Positions 13,169-21,839 of a DNA stretch of 22,362 nt are shown piece after piece. The notes below the pieces were generated by a model that was not told the origin of the DNA, did not search any database, and was given only the letters and a program-made list of their open reading frames with translations. Source of the stretch: SIG603 sp964370635 (lineage in GTDB: Bacteria; Bacillota; Clostridia; Oscillospirales; Acutalibacteraceae); assembly GCA_964370635.1 (NCBI GenBank), contig CAYJJU010000028.1, positions 1 to 22,362 of the forward strand. Reading direction: 5' to 3'. The first letter of the stretch is position 1. Each line of letters opens with the position of its first letter. The position numbers were made by a program, and so were the translations under genes.

Positions 13169-15106
13169 ATGGAAAAAGTAGTAATTAAAGATTTATATAA
13201 ATATAATTTCCCGTCAGACGTAAATGCAAATGCCACTGGCGATAAAGTGATTTTTACGCTGACAAATGCTAGCGAAGAGTACAATAAATATATATCAAGG
13301 CTATATATTTTGGACACAAAAAATGATAGTTTTAAACCACTTACAGGCGGCGGAGAAGAGCGCTCTGCTATTTGGATTGACAATGAAAATCTACTGTTTA
13401 CAAAACCCTCAAAAAACAAAGACGACACCACCACATTTTACAAAATGAGTGTAAACGGTGGCGAGGCAGAAGAGTGCTTTACAGTGCCGCTAAAAGTGGG
13501 GGCGATTAAAAAAATTAATGATGACAACTATCTTGTAACATCGCAAACCGACATGAACAAAGAGGAAAAAGAAGAAAACAGGGCAGAAAAAGGCAAGGAT
13601 TTTGATGTTTTTGATGAAATTCCATTTTGGTTTAATGGTCAGGGCGTTAAAAATGAGATTAGAAACACGGCCTATGTTTACTCCGTTTCAAAAAATGAAG
13701 TGAAAAAAGTATCTGATGATTTTATGAATGTACAGGGGACCACAGTTTCAGAAGATGCAAAAAAAATACTCTTCTGGGGGCCTGTTTTCAAGGATAAAAT
13801 GAGCACTTTGGCAGGCGTTTATGAGTACGACACCGAAAGTGAAGGCATAAAAGAAGTGCTAAAACCCGAGCTTTTATCAATTTATAATGCACTATATTTC
13901 AGTGGCAAGATAATCATAGAGGGCTCAGACAAGAAGAATAATTCTTCACAAGACCCAAAAATTTATGAGTTAGATGAAAATAATGAGCTTTTAGAAATAG
14001 CAAATTTGGACGGAGCAATAGGAAGTGCTGTCGGAAGCGATATAGGATTTGGCGGTGGAAAATCGCTTAAAATAGTGGGGGATAAAATCTACTGCCTGTT
14101 TACATCTTGGGGAAACTCCTATTTGTCTATATTAAACGATAAGTTAGAGCTTTCGTTTGTAAATCAGCGTGAGGGTGGTATAAGTGGTTTTGATATTGCA
14201 AACGGCAAGGCCTACTGCGTTGCGCTTAGAAACTATGATTTACCAGAAATTTATGCTATAGATTTAAATGATGGAAATGAAAAGAAAATTACAAGCTTTA
14301 ATGATGAGTTTTATAATACTCACACAGTATTAAAGCCTGAAAGATTTGTATTTACTGCAAAAGACGGACACGAGCTTGAGGGCTGGGTCATAAAACCTTT
14401 AGACCTTAAAAACGACCAAAAATACCCTGGAATTCTTTCGATGCGTGGCGGACCTAAGGTGTCTTGGGGTGCGCTTTATCATCATGAAATGCAGTGTATG
14501 GCAAACATGGGCTACTTTGTGTTTTACACAAATCCCAGAGGCTCTGCCGGCAGAGGCGATGAGTTTTCGACCCTAGCAGGAAAACTGGGAGAAATCGACT
14601 ATGATGATTTTATGGAATTTACCGACGAAGTGCTAAAACGTTATGAGTGCATAGATGAAACGAGGCTTGGCATTTGTGGCGGAAGCTATGCAGGATTTAT
14701 GTGTAACTGGATGATAGGCCACACAGACAGATTTAAGGCGGCTGTGTCACAGCGCTCTATTTCAAACTATGTATCAAAATGCCTTACAACGGATATCGGA
14801 TATTATCACAATTTAAGTCAAACAGGGGCTACCCCTTGGGAAAACTACGATAAAATGTGGTATCACTCTCCGCTAAAATACGTAAAAAATGCAAACACGC
14901 CGACCCTTTTCATTCAATCAGACATGGATTACCGTTGCTGGCTTAGCGAACCACTACAGATGTTTGTGTCTCTTAGAAGCCGTGGAATACCGTCAAAAGT
15001 TGCACTTTTCCACGGGGAAAATCACGAGCTTTCGCGCGCAGGCAAGCCTCATAATCGTATTGACAGGCTTAATGAGATTTGCATGTGGTTTGAAAAGTAT
15101 CTTTAA
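13169..15106 (+). CDS. S9 family (prolyl oligopeptidase-type) serine peptidase, copy 2
   Basis: This 645-residue protein is a paralogue of the preceding peptidase, with the same propeller plus hydrolase layout and matching blocks such as FDVFDEIPFWFNGQGV. The triad is kept: Ser506 in GGSYAGF (Ala replaces the second Gly of the usual GGSYGGF), Asp587 in SDMDYR and His619 in GENHELSRAGKP. The oxyanion-hole segment reads RGGPKVSW rather than HGGPK. No signal peptide is seen. It starts with AGGAG upstream, in an operon with copy 1. The moderate divergence implies an old duplication with different substrate preference, which I cannot specify. Confidence 0.93.
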   Translation: MEKVVIKDLYKYNFPSDVNANATGDKVIFTLTNASEEYNKYISRLYILDTKNDSFKPLTGGGEERSAIWIDNENLLFTKPSKNKDDTTTFYKMSVNGGEAEECFTVPLKVGAIKKINDDNYLVTSQTDMNKEEKEENRAEKGKDFDVFDEIPFWFNGQGVKNEIRNTAYVYSVSKNEVKKVSDDFMNVQGTTVSEDAKKILFWGPVFKDKMSTLAGVYEYDTESEGIKEVLKPELLSIYNALYFSGKIIIEGSDKKNNSSQDPKIYELDENNELLEIANLDGAIGSAVGSDIGFGGGKSLKIVGDKIYCLFTSWGNSYLSILNDKLELSFVNQREGGISGFDIANGKAYCVALRNYDLPEIYAIDLNDGNEKKITSFNDEFYNTHTVLKPERFVFTAKDGHELEGWVIKPLDLKNDQKYPGILSMRGGPKVSWGALYHHEMQCMANMGYFVFYTNPRGSAGRGDEFSTLAGKLGEIDYDDFMEFTDEVLKRYECIDETRLGICGGSYAGFMCNWMIGHTDRFKAAVSQRSISNYVSKCLTTDIGYYHNLSQTGATPWENYDKMWYHSPLKYVKNANTPTLFIQSDMDYRCWLSEPLQMFVSLRSRGIPSKVALFHGENHELSRAGKPHNRIDRLNEICMWFEKYL

Positions 15107-15135
15107 GAATATAATTTTTTGAAAGAGGGATTAAA

Positions 15136-16344
15136 ATAAAGAGCAAAAATAAAATTTTACTATTTTTTATAGTGAGTGCGATTTTTAATATGGCCGCAAA
15201 CTTTACCCACCCCGTAACGCCTACAATTTTTACAAACTTAGGTTTAGGGGACTATATGTTTGGCTATGCCTTGGCGGCAATGCTTTTGGTGAATTTTGCA
15301 TTATCTCCTTTTTGGGGAAAAATTAACTCTTACATATCAAGCAAAACGACGCTTTTAATTTGCGGTGTAGGCTATGGAATTGGGCAAATTTTGTTTGCCC
15401 TTTCCACGCAGGAGTGGCAGTTTATCTTGGTAAGAATGTTTGCAGGAGCCTTTACAGGTGGTGCCTTTGTAAGTCTTTTGACCTATATAATAAATAAATC
15501 CGATAGCGATAACCAAAGAAGTATAAATCTCACCACAACGGCAACACTGCAGGCGGTGTCTGCCGCTTTTGGATATTTTATCGGAGGAATGCTGGGCTCT
15601 GTTGACCCGTATTTATCGGTGTGGGTGCAAGGAATTTTACTGATTGTATGCGGTGTACTGTTTTACATCGTCTGCGATAGCGATGCAACTATGGATAAAT
15701 CAAAACTGAAAGTAAAAGTCTTGATGAAAGAGGCAAATCCGCTGTCATCTTTTGTTGGAATAAAGCCAATACTGAGTTTTAGTTTAGTCCTACTATTTTT
15801 AATGTGCATTTTTCAAAATATTTCTGCAATAGGTTTTGATCAAAGCTTTAACTATTATGTGAGGGACGTGTTTTTGTTTCCTCCAAGTTATAACGGCATA
15901 ATCAAAGGCGTGATAGGCGTTGTCACGCTAGTTGCAAATAGCACAATTTGCATGTGGATACTAAGAAAAACGAATGTAAAAAGGATGAATATCTTCATTT
16001 TTCTTATTTGTTTTTTAAATATGACACTGGCGATTATATTCCCGCAAATGATAAGTTTTATAATATTCAGTGTGATTTTATTTGCGTTTAATGCGATAAG
16101 TTTGCCGGTGCTTCAAAATATTTTGGCCGACGAGGCAAAGGCGCATGACAGCAATCTTGTCATGGGTTTTTACAATGCAATGAAATCCTTTGGCGGAATT
16201 ATAGGCTCTTTTGCATCGGGTGCGCTTTACAGTTTTGGAGAAGTTCTACCCTTTATTTTGGTGGCTCTCAGTTTCGCACTTGCAAGCCTTACGGCATGGA
16301 TTTTTTATAAAAAACAAACTAGTTCCAGTGCAAAATCTAATTGA
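15136..16344 (+). CDS. MFS transporter with apparent ATA start codon
   Basis: This protein of about 402 residues has twelve hydrophobic segments and a major facilitator layout, with the loop 2-3 motif region PFWGKINSYISSKTTLLICG and an acidic or charged central loop near residue 190. It probably exports a drug or metabolite, or carries peptides or amino acids. The substrate is unknown. The first standard start is GTG at 15172, but that would cut helix 1 and has no ribosome site. A good site, AAAGAGGG (15122-15129), lies six bases before ATA at 15136 in the same frame. Starting there gives a basic KSKNK before a complete helix 1. No ATG, GTG or TTG occurs in frame between 15115 and 15171. Either ATA is used or it is a mutation or error of ATG. 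Confidence 0.8.
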   Translation: MKSKNKILLFFIVSAIFNMAANFTHPVTPTIFTNLGLGDYMFGYALAAMLLVNFALSPFWGKINSYISSKTTLLICGVGYGIGQILFALSTQEWQFILVRMFAGAFTGGAFVSLLTYIINKSDSDNQRSINLTTTATLQAVSAAFGYFIGGMLGSVDPYLSVWVQGILLIVCGVLFYIVCDSDATMDKSKLKVKVLMKEANPLSSFVGIKPILSFSLVLLFLMCIFQNISAIGFDQSFNYYVRDVFLFPPSYNGIIKGVIGVVTLVANSTICMWILRKTNVKRMNIFIFLICFLNMTLAIIFPQMISFIIFSVILFAFNAISLPVLQNILADEAKAHDSNLVMGFYNAMKSFGGIIGSFASGALYSFGEVLPFILVALSFALASLTAWIFYKKQTSSSAKSN

Positions 16345-16369
16345 AATACGGCTGTTTTTGTGGTATACT
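16341..16369 (+). promoter_or_regulatory. Promoter of the ATP-grasp gene
   Basis: TTGAAA (16341-16346), 17 bases and TATACT (16364-16369) with TGG before the -10 form a good SigA promoter. Its -35 box overlaps the stop codon of the transporter gene. Two heptads, AGTGAAT and AGTTAAG (16376-16389), fall in the short leader. Confidence 0.78.
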
Positions 16370-16398
16370 ATAACAAGTGAATAGTTAAGGGGTGTAAT

Positions 16399-17412
16399 AT
16401 GTTTAGAAAAATTAAATACTTAATAGGCTGTATAATTCACATGGATTATAAGGGATTATTTGAAACAGTTGGAACTGTGCATAAGATATGCGGTAAAAAT
16501 CGTATAGGCTTGTTTTTTGATATAGTAATTTGTGGCTTAAAATACGGAGCAGGGTATAAAGACTATTTGCTTTGTGAATTTTACTTGCTTACTAAAGAGC
16601 AAAGAGGAACCTATGTCACAAGGGGAATAAACAACACCATTGCAAGAACGCTTAACAATGCCGAGTATTATCATTTTTTTAATAATAAAAACGAATTTTA
16701 TGTGAAATACGGAAAATTTATTGGTCGAGAGTGGTTATACATGCCAAACTCTAATAAAGAAGAGTTTTTATCCTTTATGAAAGATAGGGAAGAGATAATA
16801 ATCAAACCAACTAACGAGCAGTGCGGTGTGGGCGTTGAAAAGCTTAAAGTAGCAGATTTTGACAGCTTAGACCAGATGTATGATTATATAACAAAAAAGC
16901 CGTTAATGCTTGTGGAAGAAGTTGTAAAGCAGCATGAAGATATAAACAAAATTAATCCTAAATCTGTAAACACCTTAAGGGTGGTAACGGTTTATAGCAA
17001 TAATCAAGCAAATGTTGTTTACGCTTTTATAAGAATAGGAAACGGCGACAGGCCTGTTGATAATATAAACGCAGGCGGAATGTGCGCACCTATTGATGCG
17101 GAAAGTGGAATAATAAGCCATGTGGCATATGATAAGGACAGAATTACCTATGAAAATCATCCAAATACAGGATATCCGATAAAAGGTGCAAAAATTCCGA
17201 TGTGGGAAGACTCCCTAGCTCTAATAAAAGAAGTAGGCGATATTTTACCACAAATAGGATATGTTGGGTGGGACGTTGCAGTAACGCCAACAGGGCCTGT
17301 CTTAATAGAGGGCAATAATTTACCGGGACACGATATCCTACAACTACCACCACATGTGCCCGATAGAATAGGAATGCTTCCCGAGTTTAAAAAATATTTA
17401 AAGAATATATAA
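16399..17412 (+). CDS. Sugar-transfer-associated ATP-grasp enzyme
   Basis: This 337-residue protein resembles the sugar-transfer-associated ATP-grasp family (ATPgrasp_ST). Visible ATP-grasp elements are the nucleotide-binding strand EEIIIKPTNEQCGVGV (about residues 131-146), the hinge LMLVEEVVKQH, the SVNTLRVVTVY block, INAGGMCAPID, and the metal-binding end PTGPVLIEGNNLPGHD. Relatives usually sit with glycosyltransferases in surface polysaccharide clusters and are thought to ligate amino acids or other carboxylates to amines. Their substrates are mostly unproven. Here there is no glycosyltransferase neighbour, and the gene has its own promoter and terminator. The start has AAGGGG six bases upstream. 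No signal peptide is seen, so it is a cytosolic enzyme. Confidence 0.82.
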   Translation: MFRKIKYLIGCIIHMDYKGLFETVGTVHKICGKNRIGLFFDIVICGLKYGAGYKDYLLCEFYLLTKEQRGTYVTRGINNTIARTLNNAEYYHFFNNKNEFYVKYGKFIGREWLYMPNSNKEEFLSFMKDREEIIIKPTNEQCGVGVEKLKVADFDSLDQMYDYITKKPLMLVEEVVKQHEDINKINPKSVNTLRVVTVYSNNQANVVYAFIRIGNGDRPVDNINAGGMCAPIDAESGIISHVAYDKDRITYENHPNTGYPIKGAKIPMWEDSLALIKEVGDILPQIGYVGWDVAVTPTGPVLIEGNNLPGHDILQLPPHVPDRIGMLPEFKKYLKNI

Positions 17413-17419
17413 AAAATTT

Positions 17420-17455
17420 ACACCCATTACGGCCGTAGCTGTAATGGGTGTTTTT
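17420..17455. terminator. Bidirectional terminator between convergent genes
   Basis: ACACCCATTAC (17420-17430) pairs perfectly with GTAATGGGTGT (17441-17451). A T-run follows on the plus strand (17451-17455), and an A-rich stretch at 17411-17416 supplies a T-run on the minus strand. It serves both the ATP-grasp gene and the minus-strand diguanylate cyclase. Confidence 0.9.
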
Positions 17456-17473
17456 CGTAAGATTATTTGATAA

Positions 17474-18721
17474 TTAGGATTTTTTATCAGAATAAATCGT
17501 GTAAGTGTTTTTGCCCTTATGTTTTGATGTGTAAAGCGCAATGTCTGCCTTGTGATACATTTCCTCAAAACTAGAGCCGTGCTTTGGAGACAAGGAAATT
17601 CCTATACTTATAGAAATATTAACACTTAATCCGTTTTCATTTGTAAAAGGCACATTTACGTACTCGCACAAATGCTTTGCCTTTGAAACTACTATGTCTA
17701 AGTCTGTAAGGTCTTTAAAAAATATTACAAATTCATCTCCGCCTATACGGCCGACTATGTCGTTTGTTCTAGTGGTGTGAAGTATTCTTTTATAAAGATA
17801 AACCAAGACCGTGTCGCCAAATGGATGGCCGTATTGGTCGTTGATTGACTTAAAATTATCGACATCAAATATGAAAAATGCACTATAGTCATTTTCTCTT
17901 AAATACGCATCGATTTTTAGCTTAGTAGTAGTTTTGTTAAACGCGTTAACCAAGGAGTCTCGCTCGGCTCTGTCACGAGTAATATCAAGTTCAGATTTTT
18001 GCTCTTCCAAGGTTTTTTCAAGTATGTCGGATTTTACCTTGTAGCCGTGTAGATAGTCAAAGCGAATAAGAAGTATCATGGCAAGTGAAAGGACTATAAG
18101 CCATGCAAATGGTGTAATTATTTGATGTAGCGGTAAGTAAACAGGGTCAAAACTGTCTGCGTTTGCATAAATAAATGAGTTGAGCGTTAAATAGACGGTT
18201 GCAGCAAGTAGAAAACCTAAAACGAAAAGTACCTGCTCCTTATTTTGATTAATAATTTTGATGTATTTAGAGGGTACTAGTTTGTTTATGCAAATTGATA
18301 TCACCATGCAAATAAACCAAGAAATTACGATATGGGAAAAAAGTAATAAGTGATTATGGGTGATATCGCCAAGGGTCACTCCAAGTATTAGCGCACCCGA
18401 GGAAATAGTTATGGACTCCACGCAGACAAGGTAAATTGTCGACATAAAAGAGCACATGAGTATGCCGCAAATATTATTTTTAAAAAGTAGGCTAAGTTCT
18501 AAAATTAAACCTATGAGCACCATTAAATATGTAATTGTAGGAAGTTGGTTAAATCCATAGGCGATTACAGTGAAAACTACGCTGTTTAAAAATGTAACTA
18601 TGTAGATGGAAAATTTTGGAAAGCGACATTTGTCCATGATTTTATTACAAGTGCCAAAGACCATTAAGTTTGTAACAAAGAAGAATACAAAATATAGTCC
18701 CGTCAAAATTTCAAGTGTCAT
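17474..18721 (-). CDS. Membrane-bound GGDEF diguanylate cyclase
   Basis: This 415-residue protein has about six to seven membrane helices (residues 1-220), a short coiled-coil linker rich in Glu and Lys (220-250), and a C-terminal GGDEF domain. The active-site motif GGDEF is intact at 327-331. The preceding FDVDNFKSINDQYGHPFGD carries the metal-binding and base-binding residues. RTND at 318-321, exactly five residues before GGDEF, fits the RxxD inhibitory site, so product feedback is expected. The reaction is two GTP to c-di-GMP. The membrane part is a MASE-like sensor I cannot assign to a named family. GGGG lies seven bases before the start. It is divergent from the large surface-protein gene. 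Confidence 0.92.
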   Translation of the reverse strand: MTLEILTGLYFVFFFVTNLMVFGTCNKIMDKCRFPKFSIYIVTFLNSVVFTVIAYGFNQLPTITYLMVLIGLILELSLLFKNNICGILMCSFMSTIYLVCVESITISSGALILGVTLGDITHNHLLLFSHIVISWFICMVISICINKLVPSKYIKIINQNKEQVLFVLGFLLAATVYLTLNSFIYANADSFDPVYLPLHQIITPFAWLIVLSLAMILLIRFDYLHGYKVKSDILEKTLEEQKSELDITRDRAERDSLVNAFNKTTTKLKIDAYLRENDYSAFFIFDVDNFKSINDQYGHPFGDTVLVYLYKRILHTTRTNDIVGRIGGDEFVIFFKDLTDLDIVVSKAKHLCEYVNVPFTNENGLSVNISISIGISLSPKHGSSFEEMYHKADIALYTSKHKGKNTYTIYSDKKS

Positions 18722-18753
18722 ATAAACGCCCCTTTAGTGATTAATGATATTTA

Positions 18754-18782
18754 ATTATACAACATCTTGTGAGAAAATGCAA
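18754..18782 (-). promoter_or_regulatory. Promoter of the diguanylate cyclase gene
   Basis: On the minus strand TTGCAT (18782-18777), 17 bases and TATAAT (18759-18754) lie about 33 bases upstream of the start codon. Confidence 0.75.
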
Positions 18783-18851
18783 ATTTTTTTATATTATAGC
18801 GAGAAATATGTTCACTAATTATTTATAGCCTGGAATTATAGCAAATTAGTA

Positions 18852-18880
18852 TTGAATTATATAGAAATAAGTGGTAAAAT
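18852..18880 (+). promoter_or_regulatory. Promoter of the surface-protein gene
   Basis: TTGAAT (18852-18857), 17 bases and TAAAAT (18875-18880), with TGG before the -10, lie about 40 bases upstream of the GTG start. The divergent intergenic region holds both promoters within 130 bases. Confidence 0.7.
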
Positions 18881-18919
18881 TTATTATAAGAAAAGCTGTG
18901 TGCTAGGAGGGGTTAAAAA

Positions 18920-21535
18920 GTGAAAAAAAGAATTTTAATGTTACTAATTTCGTTTATTTTAGTGGTGGGATTGATGCCCATGGTAAGCTTTGCGTCAACG
19001 AGTGAGGTAAGGGTTAGCGGGACGGTATTAGTAGAAGATGTGTATTATCTCGTAGTAGGTGAAGGCGCAGACGCTACACTTACGACTGAGGGGGCAAGCG
19101 CTACTAAGTATAATGTATGGCTATCGGGTACATTGCTGACTTTGTATGAGTATGACGGCGGGCCGATATCTACTAATTTTACTGTACTTGGAATTAACGC
19201 ATGGCTTGAAGAAAGCACTGTCACGGCAAAGGATTCTAAATCTGCAGCAATACACAGCGAGGGTTCTATTACATTTAGTGCATATAACCTAACTGTTAAC
19301 GCCTACGACGCTAGTGAGGAAACAGAAGCGGTAGACGGCGGTGACGGAATTTATGCCAAAAATGGTATTATTTTTGAAAGTGGAGAAGTTGAAGTCTTTA
19401 CAGGCAAGGCTTCTGAAACGGGCGCAGCGCATGGCACAGCAATTAAATCAAATGCAGATGTAACTGTGAAGAAGAGCGCTACAGTTAATGCAACTGCACA
19501 GGCTCATGATGTTGATAAAGCATCTTATGGCATAGAGTGCGATAACTTTACCATGGAAAGCGAAGATACAATTGTAGATGAAACTGATTATAGCAAGCTT
19601 AACTTAACGGGTGGCACGGCTGCCTTAAAGGCAAGTGGAGATGTCACCATTAATGGTTATTTTTCAAACTTATCTTCATACCATGGAATTATTTGTGATA
19701 GTATGACAGTTACGGGAGGCATGGTAGACGTCAAAGCTGATGGTGAAAATGCCCTTGCAATCGACAGTGAAAGTGCAATCGCTATTTCAGGCGGCGACTT
19801 CCAAGCGCAAATCTTAAATGGTGACGAAGATGACTACGCCCTAAACCCATCGGCGGAAAGCTCGCTTACAGACAAGATTTTAGTCGGTGTAAATGATACA
19901 GGGACGCAGGCTTATACGTCGGCTAACAATCAAAATTACAAAACTGTAAAGCTTGAAACTCTAAGTGTCACACAAGACGATGTCGTATATAATGGAAGCA
20001 CAAGCACGGTAGAGCCTCAAACAATAGACGGTGTCGATATAAAATATAGCGGAACGCTTAGTGATGAAAGCGATACAAATTATGCAGAAACCGCAAACAA
20101 ACCCACTGAAGTAGGCTCATATACAGTTACTGTAAGCCACGGTGGTGTGAGTGAGAACGACACTTTCGCTATAACCCCAAAAGAGATAGAAGTTACAAGC
20201 GGCACATTAGTATATAGCAAAAAATACGACGGCAATACAGACATAAATGCCTCATCAAGCATTACAGGCGAAATAGCAAAAACGGGAATAATAGACGGTG
20301 ACGCTTGTGATGTAACATTTACCCATACGGCATACACCGATAAAAACGTGGCAACAACAAATAACACCGTATACGGGAATTTGGCTTTAAGCGGTGATGA
20401 CAGTTTTAATTACAAATTAAAATCAAGCACACTGAATGTGCCGGCTCAAATAAATCCTATACAGCTTTCATGGAATGAGGCGGGCACTGTAAATGACAAG
20501 GTATATGATGAAAATACATCTGCCACACAGGACAAAGCACCGACTTTCTCAGGGGTTTTGTCGGGTGAAACGGTAGGTGTAAAGGTAGGAACACTTAATT
20601 TCTCAGATTCAAATGTTGGCAAGGATTTAACGGTAAGCGTTGCAGGATACAGCATAGTAGATAGTGCGACAAATTATTTAGCACCTATAAATCAGCCGAC
20701 TTTTGGTGTGGCGGATATAACAAAGGCAAATTACCCCACAAATCAAATTGCTATTAGCAGTAATGGAAAATACGGCACGAGCGGTATAGTGCCATTACAG
20801 GCATGGGGTGGCATTTTAGAGGCCGATTTTACTACATTTAACACTTCGTCACATGTAAGCGACCCCGATTCTATATTAGACTCCGTATCGCTTACGGGGA
20901 CAGGGCTAGATGCAGTTATAAATTACGAGCTTGAGGACGACCCAGAAACTGCGGAGAAAACTGCGTATGTGACGGTTCCCGTAAAAACGAGAAATTATAA
21001 CGACTTTAGCGTGACTATAACCATAACGGTTGATAAGCTTGAAGCTCCGTCCATTACGCTTAACCCTAATGCAAAAGTTGAAGAGGGGAAGGCCTTTACG
21101 GTAGGTTCTGACGCGGAGTTTATAGAATACATTCGCACTGATATAATAGTCAACGGAGTGACAACAACTATCCACACAAGCGGAAACGATAACGACAAGG
21201 CAAAGGCAGAAGAGGGAAGCATTATAGTCACTTTAAGTGCCGAGTATTTGAGTACGCTTCCAGCGGGCACGCACACGGTGGCAATAGTAAGCGACGGAGG
21301 AGTTGCAAGCACAAGCTTTACAGTAGCTGCAACGGCAACACCAACACCGGCACCGACGACGACACCGACGGCTACAACCACGCCAACAAGCACAACAACC
21401 CCAGACGGCGGAACACCTCAAACCGGAGAAAATTTTGACATTATAGTAATTCCACTTGTCTTATTAGTACTTTCGGCAATGAGTGTTTTAGCATGGTACA
21501 TGGCAAAATTAGCATTTGGCTCTAATAAGAAATGA
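18920..21535 (+). CDS. Large secreted surface protein with YDG repeats and sortase-type tail
   Basis: This 871-residue protein starts at GTG, seven bases after AGGAGGGG. It has a signal peptide (KKRILMLLISFILVVGLMP, cleavage near VSFA/ST). Residues about 27-345 are a beta-rich region with repeated 'ITFSAYNLTVNA'-like strands, resembling carbohydrate-binding or adhesin-type stalk domains. An Ig-like module (about 345-420) and two YDG-type repeats follow (SKKYDGNTDINA and NDKVYDENTSAT). Then comes a domain with EGSIIVTLSAEYLSTLPAGTH, common in Clostridia surface proteins. A Thr/Pro linker leads to TPQTGE, a hydrophobic helix and a GSNKK tail, a cell-wall sorting signal with Thr replacing the usual Leu of LPxTG. 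It is likely sortase-anchored. No sortase gene is in this window and no enzyme domain is recognised. Confidence 0.85.
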   Translation: MKKRILMLLISFILVVGLMPMVSFASTSEVRVSGTVLVEDVYYLVVGEGADATLTTEGASATKYNVWLSGTLLTLYEYDGGPISTNFTVLGINAWLEESTVTAKDSKSAAIHSEGSITFSAYNLTVNAYDASEETEAVDGGDGIYAKNGIIFESGEVEVFTGKASETGAAHGTAIKSNADVTVKKSATVNATAQAHDVDKASYGIECDNFTMESEDTIVDETDYSKLNLTGGTAALKASGDVTINGYFSNLSSYHGIICDSMTVTGGMVDVKADGENALAIDSESAIAISGGDFQAQILNGDEDDYALNPSAESSLTDKILVGVNDTGTQAYTSANNQNYKTVKLETLSVTQDDVVYNGSTSTVEPQTIDGVDIKYSGTLSDESDTNYAETANKPTEVGSYTVTVSHGGVSENDTFAITPKEIEVTSGTLVYSKKYDGNTDINASSSITGEIAKTGIIDGDACDVTFTHTAYTDKNVATTNNTVYGNLALSGDDSFNYKLKSSTLNVPAQINPIQLSWNEAGTVNDKVYDENTSATQDKAPTFSGVLSGETVGVKVGTLNFSDSNVGKDLTVSVAGYSIVDSATNYLAPINQPTFGVADITKANYPTNQIAISSNGKYGTSGIVPLQAWGGILEADFTTFNTSSHVSDPDSILDSVSLTGTGLDAVINYELEDDPETAEKTAYVTVPVKTRNYNDFSVTITITVDKLEAPSITLNPNAKVEEGKAFTVGSDAEFIEYIRTDIIVNGVTTTIHTSGNDNDKAKAEEGSIIVTLSAEYLSTLPAGTHTVAIVSDGGVASTSFTVAATATPTPAPTTTPTATTTPTSTTTPDGGTPQTGENFDIIVIPLVLLVLSAMSVLAWYMAKLAFGSNKK

Positions 21536-21613
21536 TATAAATAAGGTATACTGTTTCCTCATAATGACGATTATTAAAAGTTTTACTAAATTTTTTTCAA
21601 AAAATTTCGGGTG

Positions 21614-21737
21614 CTTAGGGCTGAGCCCTAAGGCGTTTTCCGCAGAAAACGAAATCTTTTGCCTTAGAAGAGCATTTTAAAGGTGAATTTTGCCCTAAAG
21701 GGGCAAAAGAGGAAAGTTTTGCGATAAAAAACTTTCC
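21614..21737. repeat. Run of four perfect hairpins in the intergenic region
   Basis: Four perfect stems follow one another: CTTAGGGC/GCCCTAAG (21614-21632), CGTTTTC/GAAAACG (21634-21651), TTTTGCCC/GGGCAAAA (21688-21708) and GGAAAGTTTT/AAAACTTTCC (21711-21737). The stretch 21536-21839 has no credible gene. AGAGCATTTT occurs at about 21669 and again at about 21756. It may be a dispersed palindromic element or a structured RNA. Confidence 0.6.
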
Positions 21738-21792
21738 TTATCCCATCCATTTTGTAGAGCATTTTTTGCCACAGTGCTTTATTAACAATTTG

Positions 21793-21830
21793 AAAAGCTG
21801 TAACGGAATGAAAATCCCGTTACAGCTTTT
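21793..21830. terminator. Bidirectional terminator between surface protein and SCP2 gene
   Basis: AAAAGCTGTAACGG (21793-21806) pairs perfectly with CCGTTACAGCTTTT (21817-21830) across a 10-base loop. The arms themselves begin and end in A4/T4 runs, so the 14-base stem can end transcripts from either side. Confidence 0.85.
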
Positions 21831-21839
21831 ATTGTAAAA

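Noticed and set aside
15107..15171. Riboswitch or leader peptide before the transporter
   Set aside because: The stretch is short and AT-rich with no stem structure. It is better explained as the transporter's own N-terminal coding region.
20995..21393. Minus-strand 132-codon valine/alanine-rich frame
   Set aside because: It is the complement of the Thr/Pro-rich linker and the preceding domain of the surface protein, a low-complexity artefact.
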